Shown here piece by piece: positions 1 through 8,476 of a stretch of DNA of 64,000 nucleotides (positions are counted from its first letter, which is position 1; each line of letters begins with the position of its first letter). Source of the stretch: Acinetobacter calcoaceticus (GTDB taxonomy: Bacteria > Pseudomonadota > Gammaproteobacteria > Pseudomonadales > Moraxellaceae); contig NZ_SLVJ01000001.1 of the NCBI RefSeq assembly GCF_004345325.1, positions 124,001 through 188,000 on the forward strand. The letters are read 5' to 3'. Position numbers and translations under genes: made by a program. Below the pieces are notes generated by a model. It searched no databases. It saw nothing but the letters and a program-made list of their open reading frames with translations, and had not been told where the DNA came from.

Positions 1-1
1 A

Positions 2-199
2 AACTATATTGCTCAAAATATCTACTTAAGTATTATCTTGCTCATCTGCACGCTTTCGGTACATTTATGCTATGCCAAGCTCGGAAGTTATAGCGCGCAG
101 TTTCTACTTAAACAGCACAGGAAAGTCGATATCATCAGTGGCGCTCTATTTATGCTGCTTGCTGTTTTTATTGGGTGGGATATCGTACAAAAACTTTGA
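2..199 (+). CDS. LysE/RhtB-family exporter, C-terminal fragment cut by the window edge
   Basis: Reading frame 2 is open from the window edge to a TGA at 197-199 and encodes 65 residues with no start in view. The peptide has a hydrophobic helix (LSIILLICTLSV), a short polar stretch ending SYSAQFLLKQHRK, and a last hydrophobic helix (ISGALFMLLAVFIGW). This order, with the SY...A..l...R then GALF..L pattern, is how LysE/RhtB amino-acid exporters end. The family exports amino acids or homoserine lactone-like compounds across the inner membrane; the substrate cannot be told from the tail. A different frame in the same stretch gives a 68-residue ORF from 72, which I take to be a shadow. Confidence 0.65.
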   Translation, partial: NYIAQNIYLSIILLICTLSVHLCYAKLGSYSAQFLLKQHRKVDIISGALFMLLAVFIGWDIVQKL

Positions 200-250
200 A
201 AACAAAATAAAATCTAAGCGACGCCGTCATAACGTTGCTCAGTTTCAAAT

Positions 251-1057
251 TCAATCTTGCTGCAATAAGGCCAAATAGTCCTGAAAACAATCCTGATGTT
301 GCAACTGAAAGCCCGTTTCTAACATCTGTGGTGCATAAATTTTCTTACCTGACATCAACTCACTCTCAAGCTGTAATGGTGCTAAGTTCAGTTGTTTTTG
401 AAACCATTGAATAGTTTCATGCAAGGCTGTAGGTTGGTTGTTACTCACGATATACGATGCTGCTGGTTGTTCCACGTGAAGTATATATGCCAAAAAAGCA
501 GCGAGGTCTTCAATATGGATACGATTACTCCAATGCACTTTAGGATAATACTGAGTGGTTTCTGCCAGTTTAATCATACGAGCAATGGATGTTCCATAAA
601 TTCCACTTGGACGAATAATAATAACCTGATGCGGGTACAGCTCTTGCCACAATTGCTCCATCTGCAATAACAATTGCCCCTGCTCATCACTTGGTTTGAT
701 TGGGCTCAAATCATCAATATGCTGCCCTTGATCTTCTCCATAAACACGGGTTGATGAGACCACAAAGATTCTCTTTATCGGATGTATCGCCAATCCCGCT
801 GCAATCGGTTTGACCGAATCAACATAGGTCTGCTGATAAGCTTCGGCACTACTTTCACCAGGTGTAAGCAAAACATAGACATAGTCAATCGGCTGAAATT
901 GACTGAGATCCAAGTGATGAATATCTTGGATCTGATGAGTTGCGCCATCTTGCGGTTTCGGGCTGCGACTTATTGTGCTAATTTTATGCCCAGACTGAAA
1001 TAAATGTTTGGCAACACGTTGAGATGTTTTACCATAACCAACAAATAGAATATGCAT
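251..1057 (-). CDS. NAD(P)-dependent epimerase/reductase-like protein (YeeZ-type SDR)
   Basis: A 268-residue Rossmann protein. It begins MHILFVGYGKTSQRVA, a nucleotide-binding GxGxxxxxxA-like turn, and has a VSSTRVYG segment near residue 110 typical of extended/atypical SDR epimerases, followed by IRPSGIYG. The canonical YxxxK catalytic pair is not evident, as in YeeZ-like members, so the reaction is unknown. The start at 1057 is chosen because AGGTGA lies just upstream; an in-frame start at 1081 would add eight unsupported residues. It is divergent from recG with only 38 bp between start codons, so the two promoters must overlap or lie inside the neighbouring gene. Confidence 0.75.
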   Translation of the reverse strand: MHILFVGYGKTSQRVAKHLFQSGHKISTISRSPKPQDGATHQIQDIHHLDLSQFQPIDYVYVLLTPGESSAEAYQQTYVDSVKPIAAGLAIHPIKRIFVVSSTRVYGEDQGQHIDDLSPIKPSDEQGQLLLQMEQLWQELYPHQVIIIRPSGIYGTSIARMIKLAETTQYYPKVHWSNRIHIEDLAAFLAYILHVEQPAASYIVSNNQPTALHETIQWFQKQLNLAPLQLESELMSGKKIYAPQMLETGFQLQHQDCFQDYLALLQQD

Positions 1058-1095
1058 TGAATCACCTGATTCACAGACCAAGAAGTTGAGAGCAC

Positions 1096-3141
1096 ATGGC
1101 GGCAGTCCATCAATTGCAGGGGGTTGGTACAGCCTCTGCGGCTTTATTGGAAAAGCTCAATATATTGACCACAGACGACTTACTGTTTCATTTGCCACGT
1201 GACTATGAAGATCGTAGCACGATCATCGCAATGAACCAATTGACCGTGGGTAGAACCTATCTACTCGAAGGCATTGTCAAGTCGATCGATTGCCCCCCAG
1301 GCAAACGTAAATCTATGGCGATTTTACTCCAAGATGACTTTGGCAAAGTCACCTTACGCTTTTATCACATCTACAAAGCGTTGACTGATCGTGCCCAAGC
1401 AGGCAATCGACTACGCGTCTTTGGTGAAGTCCGTCTTGGGGCACGTGGTCTGGAAATGTATCATCCAGAGATCGAATTAATCACGTCACACACAGCCCTT
1501 CCAGACACGCAACTCACGGCGATTTACCCCAGCACTGAGGGCTTGACCCAACCCAAACTCAGAACCTATGTTGGGCAGGCTTTAAAGTTACATAGTCAGG
1601 ATTTGGCTGAGTTGTTACCAGAGAAACTCAGCAATGGCTATGGGCTTAAGCAAGCCCTAGATTATATTCACCATCCGCCGGTGAATGCCAACATGCTGCA
1701 ACTGGCACAGGCCACGCATCCAGCACAACAGCGCTTGATATTCGAAGAGCTGGTTGCACACCAAATCAGCCTCCTCAGTCGTCGTGCTTATATCCAACAT
1801 ATCCAAGCCCCCGCCTTTAAGCCGAGCAAGACTTTGGCCAAGCAACTGTTACAAGGTCTGCCCTTTGAAATGACGGGCGCACAAAAACGCGTCTCCAAAG
1901 ACATCGTGCAAGACTTATCCCAACCCAAGCCCATGCTGCGATTGATTCAAGGTGATGTCGGTGCAGGTAAAACCTTGGTTGCTGGTGTTGCTGCTTGTCA
2001 TGCCTTGGAAGCGGGATGGCAAGTGGCACTGATGGCACCTACTGAAATTTTAGCTGAACAGCATTATCTAAACTTTAAGAAATGGTTTGAACCTTTAGGC
2101 TTAGAAGTGGTGTGGTTGGCGGGCAAACAAAAAGCCAAACAACGAGCTGAAATCGAGCTACAGGTTAAAACTGGTGCTGCACAACTGGTTGTTGGTACCC
2201 ACGCCTTATTTCAGGATCATGTTGAATTTAACAAACTCGGTTTGGTGATTATTGATGAGCAACATCGATTTGGCGTTGATCAACGCCTCGCTTTACGCAA
2301 CAAAGGTCTGGAAAATACCACGCCGCATCAGTTGATTATGACTGCGACACCGATTCCCCGGACTTTGGCCATGTCTGCCTATGGCGACTTGGATACCTCA
2401 GTGATCGATGAATTACCACCAGGGCGTACCCCGATCCAAACGGTCACCATCCCACTTGATCGTCGCGAAGAAGTCCTCTCTCGAATCGCCAGCAATTGCA
2501 CTGAAGGCAAACAAGCCTATTGGGTTTGTACCTTGGTCGAACAATCCGAAACTTTAGATGCTCAAGCCGCTGAAGCCACCTATGCAGAAATTCAAAGTCG
2601 CTACCCAGATCTCAACATTGGTCTGGTGCATGGCAAGATGAAATCTGCTGAAAAACAGGCAGTAATGCAGCAGTTTAAGGACAATCAACTGCAACTATTA
2701 ATCGCGACAACGGTAATTGAAGTCGGTGTTGATGTGCCTAATGCCTCGATTATGGTGATTGAAAATGCGGAACGACTCGGATTATCCCAATTACATCAGT
2801 TACGTGGTCGGGTTGGACGTGGCGCTCAAGCCAGTTTTTGCGCACTGCTCTACAAACATCCCTTGTCTCAAAATGGTTTAGAACGCTTAAGAATTTTACG
2901 TGAAAGCAATGATGGCTTTGTGATTGCAGAAAAAGACTTAGAGATCCGCGGCCCGGGTGAACTACTCGGCACCAAACAAACCGGTGATATGGGTTTTCGT
3001 GTCGCCAAGTTGGAGCGCGATGATCACTTACTCTCCCAAGCACATGTAGTTGCAGGTGAGATATTAAAAGACTATCCACAGCAAGCCGAAGCCTTACTCA
3101 ATCGCTGGTTACCGCAAGCGCCACGCTATGCCTATGTCTAA
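1096..3141 (+). CDS. recG: ATP-dependent DNA helicase RecG
   Basis: The 681-residue protein has the length and layout of RecG, the branch-migrating helicase that remodels stalled replication forks and Holliday junctions. An N-terminal OB-type wedge domain spans roughly residues 50-150. The superfamily 2 motor follows: Walker A GDVGAGKT at about 286-293, Walker B DEQH at about 387-390, TATPIPRT (motif III), and the C-terminal HQLRGRVGRG motif VI. The ATG at 1096 follows a weak GAG-type ribosome site. It ends 80 bp before comF, with a strong terminator between them. Nothing unusual in the motor motifs. Confidence 0.97.
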   Translation: MAAVHQLQGVGTASAALLEKLNILTTDDLLFHLPRDYEDRSTIIAMNQLTVGRTYLLEGIVKSIDCPPGKRKSMAILLQDDFGKVTLRFYHIYKALTDRAQAGNRLRVFGEVRLGARGLEMYHPEIELITSHTALPDTQLTAIYPSTEGLTQPKLRTYVGQALKLHSQDLAELLPEKLSNGYGLKQALDYIHHPPVNANMLQLAQATHPAQQRLIFEELVAHQISLLSRRAYIQHIQAPAFKPSKTLAKQLLQGLPFEMTGAQKRVSKDIVQDLSQPKPMLRLIQGDVGAGKTLVAGVAACHALEAGWQVALMAPTEILAEQHYLNFKKWFEPLGLEVVWLAGKQKAKQRAEIELQVKTGAAQLVVGTHALFQDHVEFNKLGLVIIDEQHRFGVDQRLALRNKGLENTTPHQLIMTATPIPRTLAMSAYGDLDTSVIDELPPGRTPIQTVTIPLDRREEVLSRIASNCTEGKQAYWVCTLVEQSETLDAQAAEATYAEIQSRYPDLNIGLVHGKMKSAEKQAVMQQFKDNQLQLLIATTVIEVGVDVPNASIMVIENAERLGLSQLHQLRGRVGRGAQASFCALLYKHPLSQNGLERLRILRESNDGFVIAEKDLEIRGPGELLGTKQTGDMGFRVAKLERDDHLLSQAHVVAGEILKDYPQQAEALLNRWLPQAPRYAYV

Positions 3142-3158
3142 GCTTTAAAACATCAAAC

Positions 3159-3191
3159 GCTTAAACCTTAAAGGAAAGGTTTAAGCTTTTT
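3159..3191 (+). terminator. Rho-independent terminator after recG
   Basis: A perfect 11-bp stem (3159-3169 with 3176-3186), a 6-nt loop and five T residues at 3187-3191, lying 18 bp after the recG stop codon. Confidence 0.85.
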
Positions 3192-3220
3192 CAATGATGA
3201 GTAATCATGAATAATGGTGA

Positions 3221-3853
3221 GTGATGCAGCACTTTATCGATCTACTCAAGACTCGCTTTACCAGCCTAATGCCCTGTCAACTCTGTGGCTTAGACCTTCA
3301 ACTGCATCATAGTCTATGTCATGACTGCTGGGCGGGCCTCCCTTGGGCAGGGCAGCAGATCCATCGCCATGAACTTGATATCTGGGTGGCTTGCCATTAT
3401 CGCTTTCCGATCGATCGAGTGATCCAAAAATTTAAATACGAAGAACAGTTACATTATCAACAGCTTTTGGCACATTGCCTCATGAGTCTGCAACTTCCAC
3501 AAGTTGATGCCTTGGTGGCCATGCCGATCTCCACCCAACGTCTAGTCGAACGTGGCTTTAACCAGATGTTGATCATCGCCCACATCATCTCCAAGCAACT
3601 CAAACTTCCCATCTGGCAACCGGTTATACGTTCAGCGCAACATGCACAGAAAGGCCTCAGCCGTAATGAGCGGATTGAAAAAATTGAACGCCAATTTCAA
3701 ATTATTGCTTCAGAGCGACATCGTTATCAACGTGTGCTGATCATTGATGATGTGGTGACCACAGGCAGCTCACTATACGCCCTCACCCAAGCACTTGGTC
3801 GCTTAGGTTGTACTGAGGTGTATAGCGCCTGTATCGCAGCAGGAAAAATTTAA
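3221..3853 (+). CDS. comF: ComF-family amidophosphoribosyltransferase-like protein
   Basis: About 210 residues. The N-terminus carries a four-cysteine zinc finger (C19, C22, C33, C36), and the C-terminal half is a phosphoribosyltransferase fold with the PRPP loop VLIIDDVVTTGSS near residue 175 and an RGFNQ segment before it. ComF proteins are needed for uptake of transforming DNA in naturally competent bacteria, and Acinetobacter is a competent genus; the exact enzyme activity is not established. The frame begins with GTG at 3221; an ATG at 3224 has GGTGA just upstream and is an equally good start. The stop codon overlaps the stop of the convergent NUDIX gene by 4 bp. Confidence 0.9.
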   Translation: MMQHFIDLLKTRFTSLMPCQLCGLDLQLHHSLCHDCWAGLPWAGQQIHRHELDIWVACHYRFPIDRVIQKFKYEEQLHYQQLLAHCLMSLQLPQVDALVAMPISTQRLVERGFNQMLIIAHIISKQLKLPIWQPVIRSAQHAQKGLSRNERIEKIERQFQIIASERHRYQRVLIIDDVVTTGSSLYALTQALGRLGCTEVYSACIAAGKI

Positions 3854-4260
3854 ACCACAACGGCCTTTGCAACATGCGCCCTACACCATGGCAATACCAC
3901 CTCAGTGGTCAATGGTGCCAGCCATGTTTGCTCTTCAATACCCAGATCAATCCAGCGCATTTCAGCAATTTCAGCTTGAATCTGCGGCGCTTGATCAATC
4001 TTGACCAAATAGACATAGCTGATCAAGAGGTGGTCGGCTTCATTGGCAGCAGGCGTTTCAAAACGACCAATAAACTGTTGAATCTGCCCCTGAACCCCGA
4101 TTTCCTCAGCAATCTCACGCAATAATGTGGCTTCTGGTGCTTCATTCGGCTCCAATTTTCCGCCCACTTGCATAAAGAACGCCGTATTGCGTTTGCGCAC
4201 TAAGAGCAATTGATTTTCGGCATTGCAGATCACTGCAGCAGCGACAGTGATGCACTTCAT
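3850..4260 (-). CDS. NUDIX hydrolase
   Basis: A 136-residue single-domain NUDIX protein. The Nudix box runs from about residue 34 to 56 (G34, E40, R48-E-I-A-E52-E53-I-G55) and fits GX5EX7REUXEEXGU exactly. Such enzymes split nucleoside diphosphates linked to another group; the substrate is not predictable here. Its start overlaps the stop of the LOG-family gene by 4 bp (ATGA), so the two are translationally coupled and probably act on related nucleotide metabolites. It converges on comF with a 4-bp overlap of the stop codons. Confidence 0.92.
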   Translation of the reverse strand: MKCITVAAAVICNAENQLLLVRKRNTAFFMQVGGKLEPNEAPEATLLREIAEEIGVQGQIQQFIGRFETPAANEADHLLISYVYLVKIDQAPQIQAEIAEMRWIDLGIEEQTWLAPLTTEVVLPWCRAHVAKAVVV

Positions 4261-4856
4261 AACGCGGCTTGTACCAATTCTAGAGCTTCTTTACTGCCCC
4301 ATTTAGGTTCAGGAGCAACATAGTCATCAAACTGATCCAATATCACTTCAATGTCATTGCTATCGATTAAGGCATCAGTAAAACGCGTCTTGGTAAAACC
4401 TTGCGCAGTCGTCAATTGCAAAAACTTAAACATGTCATCATAGAAGCCATTCACATTTAAAAATGCACACGGTTTTAAATGTATACCCAACTGTGCCCAG
4501 GTCCATTGTTCAAAAATTTCTTCTAAGGTTCCCGCCCCACCCGGCAATGCGACAAAGCCATCGGAGAGCTCTGACATTTTGGTTTTACGGATATGCATGT
4601 TTTCAACGATATGCAATTCGGTTAAGCCAGGATGTGCCAACTCGCCATCGGCCAAGGCTTGTGGCATCACACCGATGACCTTGCCACCTGCTGCCAATGC
4701 GCTATCAGCCACAATCCCCATCAAACCTGATCGGCCACCACCATATACCAATGTTTTCCCTCTTTTAGCGATCAATTCACCCGTTAAATGGGCTTGTTGA
4801 GCAAATACAGGATCTAAACCGAGTGCAGATCCACAAAATACCGCGATTGAATTCAT
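4257..4856 (-). CDS. LOG-family (TIGR00730) nucleotide-processing protein
   Basis: A 199-residue Rossmann-fold protein. It starts with AVFCGSALG, has the VYGGGRSGLMG nucleotide loop at about 37-47 and the defining PGGAGTLEE motif at 105-113. Proteins with this motif hydrolyse AMP or cytokinin riboside monophosphates to the base and ribose 5-phosphate, and are often labelled lysine decarboxylase by old mistake. It is the first gene of a two-gene unit with the NUDIX hydrolase and is divergent from corA. Confidence 0.93.
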   Translation of the reverse strand: MNSIAVFCGSALGLDPVFAQQAHLTGELIAKRGKTLVYGGGRSGLMGIVADSALAAGGKVIGVMPQALADGELAHPGLTELHIVENMHIRKTKMSELSDGFVALPGGAGTLEEIFEQWTWAQLGIHLKPCAFLNVNGFYDDMFKFLQLTTAQGFTKTRFTDALIDSNDIEVILDQFDDYVAPEPKWGSKEALELVQAAL

Positions 4857-5012
4857 ATCAAATAGACCTTGTTGTCAGCGTGTCATGTTGCAAAAATATA
4901 CGAGCAGTGAGATTTTTCATAAATAAGCGATGTATTAAGTGTTTTTCCTTGAATCCTTGTCTAAAATACACCCATCCAATGAGCCCCATGCCGTCCAGGG
5001 AGAAAAGACACG

Positions 5013-6026
5013 ATGCTTGAAGCCTTTTATGCCACTGAACGCGGTAGCCTTGAAGACGCCACAATTAATGGTGGCTTTGATCTACACCCGGAATTGGTCT
5101 GGGTCGACCTGATTGCGCCTTCACAAGAAGAACAACAATGGGTATTAGATGCCTATACTCAAAATCTACCGACCTTAAAATCACTAGAGGACATTTCCTC
5201 TTCAGCGCGTTTCTACCGTGATGATGACGGCATTCTGCATATCAGCACCTATTTTCTAACGAAAAATAAAAACTATCAAGCCGATACAGATCCTGATGAC
5301 TCTAGCAATATGTTGGCCACAGTTCAAACCGTAGCGTTTATCTTACATAAAGATCGACTGTTTACCTTACGTGGCGAAAAATTAGTGGCTTTTCGTGCCT
5401 TTCGAGCGCGTGCACGACGTAATGACTATGACATGGACTACAAAGATCCAGTCTGGTTACTCCTCGGACTACTCGAAGCCAAACTCGATGAACTTGCGGA
5501 TATCTTAGAAGATATCCACAAGGATCTCGAAAGTTACTCGACCGAAGTGCTCAATAACCGTCACCGCGAGCAAATGCTTGATCTAGATGACATGATTACG
5601 CGTTTGGCTCAGAAAGAAGACATGTTGGGGAAGGCACAACTGTGTCTGATCGATTTACGTCGTGTATTGACCTTTCTATCTCGACCACGGGCATTGGGCA
5701 GTCACATCTACGATGCTGATATTCGAGAGCTCAGTGAAGATGTACGCTCTCTGGTTGAACATGATGCCTTCTTGTTTCAAAAGGTGCGCTTCTTGCTCGA
5801 CACCACTTCAGGATTTATTAACACTGAACAGAATGACACGATTCGTCGATTCTCGATCTTACCGAGTATGCTTGCGCCTCCAATGCTGATTGCCAGTATC
5901 TATGGTATGAATACCGAAATCCTTCCCTTTGCCCATGGTACCACCAGCTTTTATATCGTCATCACCATCTTGATCTCGTTCTTTATTGGGCCATTGATTT
6001 ACTTTAGATGGAAAAAATGGATCTAA
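5013..6026 (+). CDS. corA: CorA-family magnesium/divalent cation transporter
   Basis: A 337-residue protein with a long cytoplasmic N-terminal domain, a helical stalk rich in charged residues (about 150-270) and two C-terminal membrane helices. The selectivity motif YGMN lies at the end of the first helix, near residue 296, followed by a short acidic loop, and the protein ends in a basic tail (FRWKKWI), all as in CorA channels. CorA forms pentameric channels for Mg2+ (also Co2+ and Ni2+) in the inner membrane. AGGGAG lies upstream of the ATG. The tnpB element begins 22 bp after the stop codon. Confidence 0.93.
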   Translation: MLEAFYATERGSLEDATINGGFDLHPELVWVDLIAPSQEEQQWVLDAYTQNLPTLKSLEDISSSARFYRDDDGILHISTYFLTKNKNYQADTDPDDSSNMLATVQTVAFILHKDRLFTLRGEKLVAFRAFRARARRNDYDMDYKDPVWLLLGLLEAKLDELADILEDIHKDLESYSTEVLNNRHREQMLDLDDMITRLAQKEDMLGKAQLCLIDLRRVLTFLSRPRALGSHIYDADIRELSEDVRSLVEHDAFLFQKVRFLLDTTSGFINTEQNDTIRRFSILPSMLAPPMLIASIYGMNTEILPFAHGTTSFYIVITILISFFIGPLIYFRWKKWI

Positions 6027-6028
6027 TC

Positions 6029-6085
6029 CCACCCCTTTTAAGTACCCATTGACATCCTCTCCGACCTAAAGGACGGAGATTCCTC
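6029..6085 (-). ncRNA. Probable right end of the tnpB element: omega (reRNA) 3' scaffold and guide
   Basis: Read on the minus strand, the 3' end of tnpB runs into a hairpin (6059-6078, 8-bp arms with one T-T mismatch, loop taaa; the tnpB stop codon lies in the loop region) followed by GAGGATGTCAA ending at 6049. This is the typical right end of IS200/IS605-type tnpB elements, from which TnpB takes its guide RNA. The first guide bases would then be the complement of 6029-6048, which is flanking chromosomal DNA behind corA. The 5' end of the RNA lies inside tnpB and is not marked. Confidence 0.5.
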
Positions 6086-7185
6086 CTGCGAGACGCTCAT
6101 GCCCGAGCGCGAGAATGTTTTTTGCTGCGTTTATATCGCGATCATGGTGCGTACCACACTCCATGCATTGCCATTCTCTTATTCCAAGATCTGTCCTACC
6201 TTTCGGACTACTGCTTGATATCCTCTTACAGTGCGAACAGATTTGGGTGGTATACGATTCATTTACTTCCTCAAACAATCCCCCTGCGTTCTCGCATTTA
6301 TACTTGAGCATTGTTTTAAATGCTGCAAATCCTGTATCCAATACAGACTTTGCCATCTTGGTTTTTACCAGTTTTGCAGCACTGAGTTTTCCAACTACGA
6401 TGAATATATTGTTTTCAACCAACTTACTACTTTCAGTTTGCAAGTGATTTAGACGACTGTTTTTGATCTTGGCATGTATAGCTCGGACACGTTTCTTTTT
6501 CCTTGCCCGTTGAGCGATCCCAAGTTTTTTCTGGTACTGGCGGTAATACTTCGGATTCTCGACCAACACGCCATCGGAGCATGTAGCGACATCCTTTAGG
6601 CCTAAATCAATACCAATATCTTGAGTTGCTGTTGATTGGGTCTTCTCGCTATCCACAACCAAACAGGCGTACCAACGTCCACGAGCATCCTGAACAAATG
6701 ACCCTGTTCTCACTTGATACCCGCTTAGGCCATAGCTGTCCCAAAGGCTGAACCATTGATTGCCATATTTGATCTGTCCGTTTTGGTATTTGATCGCTGA
6801 CTTTTTAAAAGGAATCCATCCCAAAGACTTTCTAGATGACTTCGGCTTACTCACTCGCCATCTTAATTTAGCTTTTTTAAACTGCTTTCTACGCGTAACA
6901 TATTCTTCGGTGACTGCTTGAATGGTTTGACTATGTAGGCCACATTCTTTGGATGCACCTTTGGTATATTCAGCGATATCAAAAGCACTAAAAAACTGGC
7001 CTTTTCTTTGAAGATGTTTGAAACACAAAGCATTGACATAGTTCCAGACAAAATTAACTTCAGTTGCTAATTGAGTGAGCAACTTGCAATGTTTGTCTTT
7101 GATACGCAACTTAAGTGTTTTCATGCTGAAATTATAGTGATCAATGAGCAGTGTTCAAGGTATTCGGTCGGGTCGCCATTGAATT
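6049..7185 (-). mobile_element. Solo tnpB element of the IS200/IS605 superfamily (left end approximate)
   Basis: The element holds tnpB only; there is no Y1 transposase tnpA on either side, so movement would need a transposase acting in trans. The right end is placed at 6049 from the hairpin plus TCAA terminus. The left end is not clear: the leader upstream of tnpB (7125 to about 7185) has no obvious hairpin, so the upper limit given is a guess. Insertion is intergenic between corA and the mla terminator. Confidence 0.5.
6066..7124 (-). CDS. tnpB: TnpB, RNA-guided nuclease of an IS605-type element, with an altered RuvC-II site
   Basis: The 352-residue protein has an N-terminal helical/wedge region, then a split RuvC nuclease: D173 in GIDLGL (RuvC-I), and D330 in DRDINAAKNI (RuvC-III). 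A four-cysteine zinc finger (C296, C299, C320, C323) sits between. The RuvC-II segment, usually xxVEDLN, reads FIVVGKLSAAK here, with glycine (G245) where the catalytic glutamate is expected. Acidic residues E285, E286 and E289 follow about 40 residues later and may replace it. TnpB proteins cut DNA opposite the guide copied from the element's right flank and so favour element retention. No frameshift or stop is seen. Confidence 0.88.
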   Translation of the reverse strand: MKTLKLRIKDKHCKLLTQLATEVNFVWNYVNALCFKHLQRKGQFFSAFDIAEYTKGASKECGLHSQTIQAVTEEYVTRRKQFKKAKLRWRVSKPKSSRKSLGWIPFKKSAIKYQNGQIKYGNQWFSLWDSYGLSGYQVRTGSFVQDARGRWYACLVVDSEKTQSTATQDIGIDLGLKDVATCSDGVLVENPKYYRQYQKKLGIAQRARKKKRVRAIHAKIKNSRLNHLQTESSKLVENNIFIVVGKLSAAKLVKTKMAKSVLDTGFAAFKTMLKYKCENAGGLFEEVNESYTTQICSHCKRISSSSPKGRTDLGIREWQCMECGTHHDRDINAAKNILALGHERLAGGISVL

Positions 7186-7401
7186 ATTAATATGTATGTT
7201 CATTTAGTCTGATTCTACGCAAGCAGCGTCCTGAAATTAAATTAAGTTTTGGAGTAATGCCTTATAGTCGGCTAGTTATTTTGAGGCAATCAGTAGTGGT
7301 GCCACAATTAAGCTGTACATTCAACAGTAACTATCACGACATTGAAAAAGCGAGGCCTTATATCACCGCCCTAAACGGCGATGTTTTACGGCCAAATAGA
7401 T
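7125..7401. other. Unexplained gap between tnpB and the mla terminator, with a small open frame
   Basis: This stretch holds the upstream part of the tnpB element and then about 200 bp with no recognised gene. On the plus strand an open frame at 7257-7403 (48 codons, ATG preceded by GGAG) ends inside the mla terminator; its peptide (VILRQSVVVPQL and on to NGDVLRPNR) matches nothing I know. The end of it, ACCGCCCTAAACGGCGATG, has a small hairpin and resembles the right end of another IS200/IS605-type element, so this may be a remnant. Confidence in any gene here is low. Confidence 0.25.
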
Positions 7402-7429
7402 AAAAAAAAGCACCGCAGTGCTTTTTTTA
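7402..7429 (-). terminator. Bidirectional terminator ending the mla operon
   Basis: Stem GCAC/GTGC (7410-7413, 7418-7421) with tetraloop CGCA, extended by seven A-T pairs on both sides, giving a T-run in either direction. It lies about 80 bp beyond mlaB. Confidence 0.85.
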
Positions 7430-7507
7430 TTGCTGTCATCCGATTGCTGTAGTCCCATTACTGTAATCTCAACCTCAAGGCTGAGATATATCATGATCAG
7501 AGCGGTA

Positions 7508-7795
7508 CTAGATTATCTGTAAGTCATTTTCTAAATGGCAGGATTGAATAATCTTGGTCATTTTCTCAGGCACCGCCTTCAACACCAAACCTTTAACATC
7601 GGGCGTTTGACGTAACCAGCGAATCACCACAGCTAAAGCCAAGGTGTTCGGTGACTGCAATGCAGATAAATTGACCGTAACCGGAAAAGTATCTTGCTGT
7701 TGAATCATCCGCAGACCATTCAAATAGACGGTTTCAGCATTGGCAAAATTGATCTCACCTGAGACATGCAATTGCCGATTTTTAAACTCGATCAT
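7508..7795 (-). CDS. mlaB: MlaB, STAS-domain subunit of the Mla phospholipid transporter
   Basis: A 95-residue STAS domain protein, last gene of the mlaFEDCB operon. In the MlaFEDB complex of the inner membrane the STAS subunit binds the MlaF ATPase and is needed for its stability and activity. The sequence shows the family pattern of a beta strand (LHVSGEINF), a helix, then VNLSALQS and a helix with VVIRWL. The start at 7795 (ATG, GAG five bases upstream) is preferred over a TTG nine bases earlier. The gene starts 29 bp after mlaC. Confidence 0.85.
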   Translation of the reverse strand: MIEFKNRQLHVSGEINFANAETVYLNGLRMIQQQDTFPVTVNLSALQSPNTLALAVVIRWLRQTPDVKGLVLKAVPEKMTKIIQSCHLENDLQII

Positions 7796-7824
7796 CCGAC
7801 TCAACCATCCAACAATAGATTAAA

Positions 7825-8454
7825 TTATTTCTTCACCGCTGCATCAGCATCTGGCTTAAAGGTCGCAATCGCTTTGTCTAAGTTGCCGCCATTGCTTTTC
7901 ACATTGGCCGCAAACTGATTACGGAATTGTAAACCGAGATCGATACCAGACACATTGATATTACGAATTTTCCACTGATTACCATTGTCAGATAATTGGA
8001 ATGACACCGGGATCTTGTCAGCATTGTTGTTGAAGTCGATGGTCACCACCGGGAACTTACTGTTAGATGCCTTATAGGGACGCATGGTATAGCTTTGATT
8101 GGTGAATTTCCCGAACGCAGAACCATAGTTTTCAATTAAAGTTTCACGGAAATTCTTTTCAAACTGAGCACGTTGAGCCGCGGTACTATATTGATTGGTT
8201 GCATAAGTTCCCATTACAGTCCGGGTAAATGCTTGCGAATCAACATAAGGATCTAGATTTTGACGGATAATCAATTTCACCGCTGCTGGATTGTTTTGCA
8301 ACTTGGCATGATCTGCTTTGAGGCGAGTAATCAGTCCATCAGCAACACGTTTAACAAATGCTGGTGGCGTTTCCGCAGGTGCAGCCATGGCACTGGTTGC
8401 CATCATGGTGGATAAAACACTTGCCGTTAAAGTCGTTTTAAGTAATATATTCAT
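7825..8454 (-). CDS. mlaC: MlaC, periplasmic phospholipid shuttle protein
   Basis: A 209-residue exported protein with a Sec signal peptide (hydrophobic stretch then SAMAAPAE, cleavage after AMA). The mature part is the MlaC/Ttg2D fold (PF05494): AFTRTVMGTYA, FRETLIENYGSAF, and WKIRNINVSGIDLG near residue 165. MlaC carries single phospholipids between the outer-membrane MlaA complex and the inner-membrane MlaFEDB complex. It lies 22 bp after mlaD and shares its transcript. Confidence 0.95.
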   Translation of the reverse strand: MNILLKTTLTASVLSTMMATSAMAAPAETPPAFVKRVADGLITRLKADHAKLQNNPAAVKLIIRQNLDPYVDSQAFTRTVMGTYATNQYSTAAQRAQFEKNFRETLIENYGSAFGKFTNQSYTMRPYKASNSKFPVVTIDFNNNADKIPVSFQLSDNGNQWKIRNINVSGIDLGLQFRNQFAANVKSNGGNLDKAIATFKPDADAAVKK

Positions 8455-8476
8455 TGTTTAATCATTCCTCTAATGC

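Noticed and set aside
72..278. 68-residue frame at the left edge
   Set aside because: Another frame in the same bases gives the convincing tail of a LysE-type exporter.
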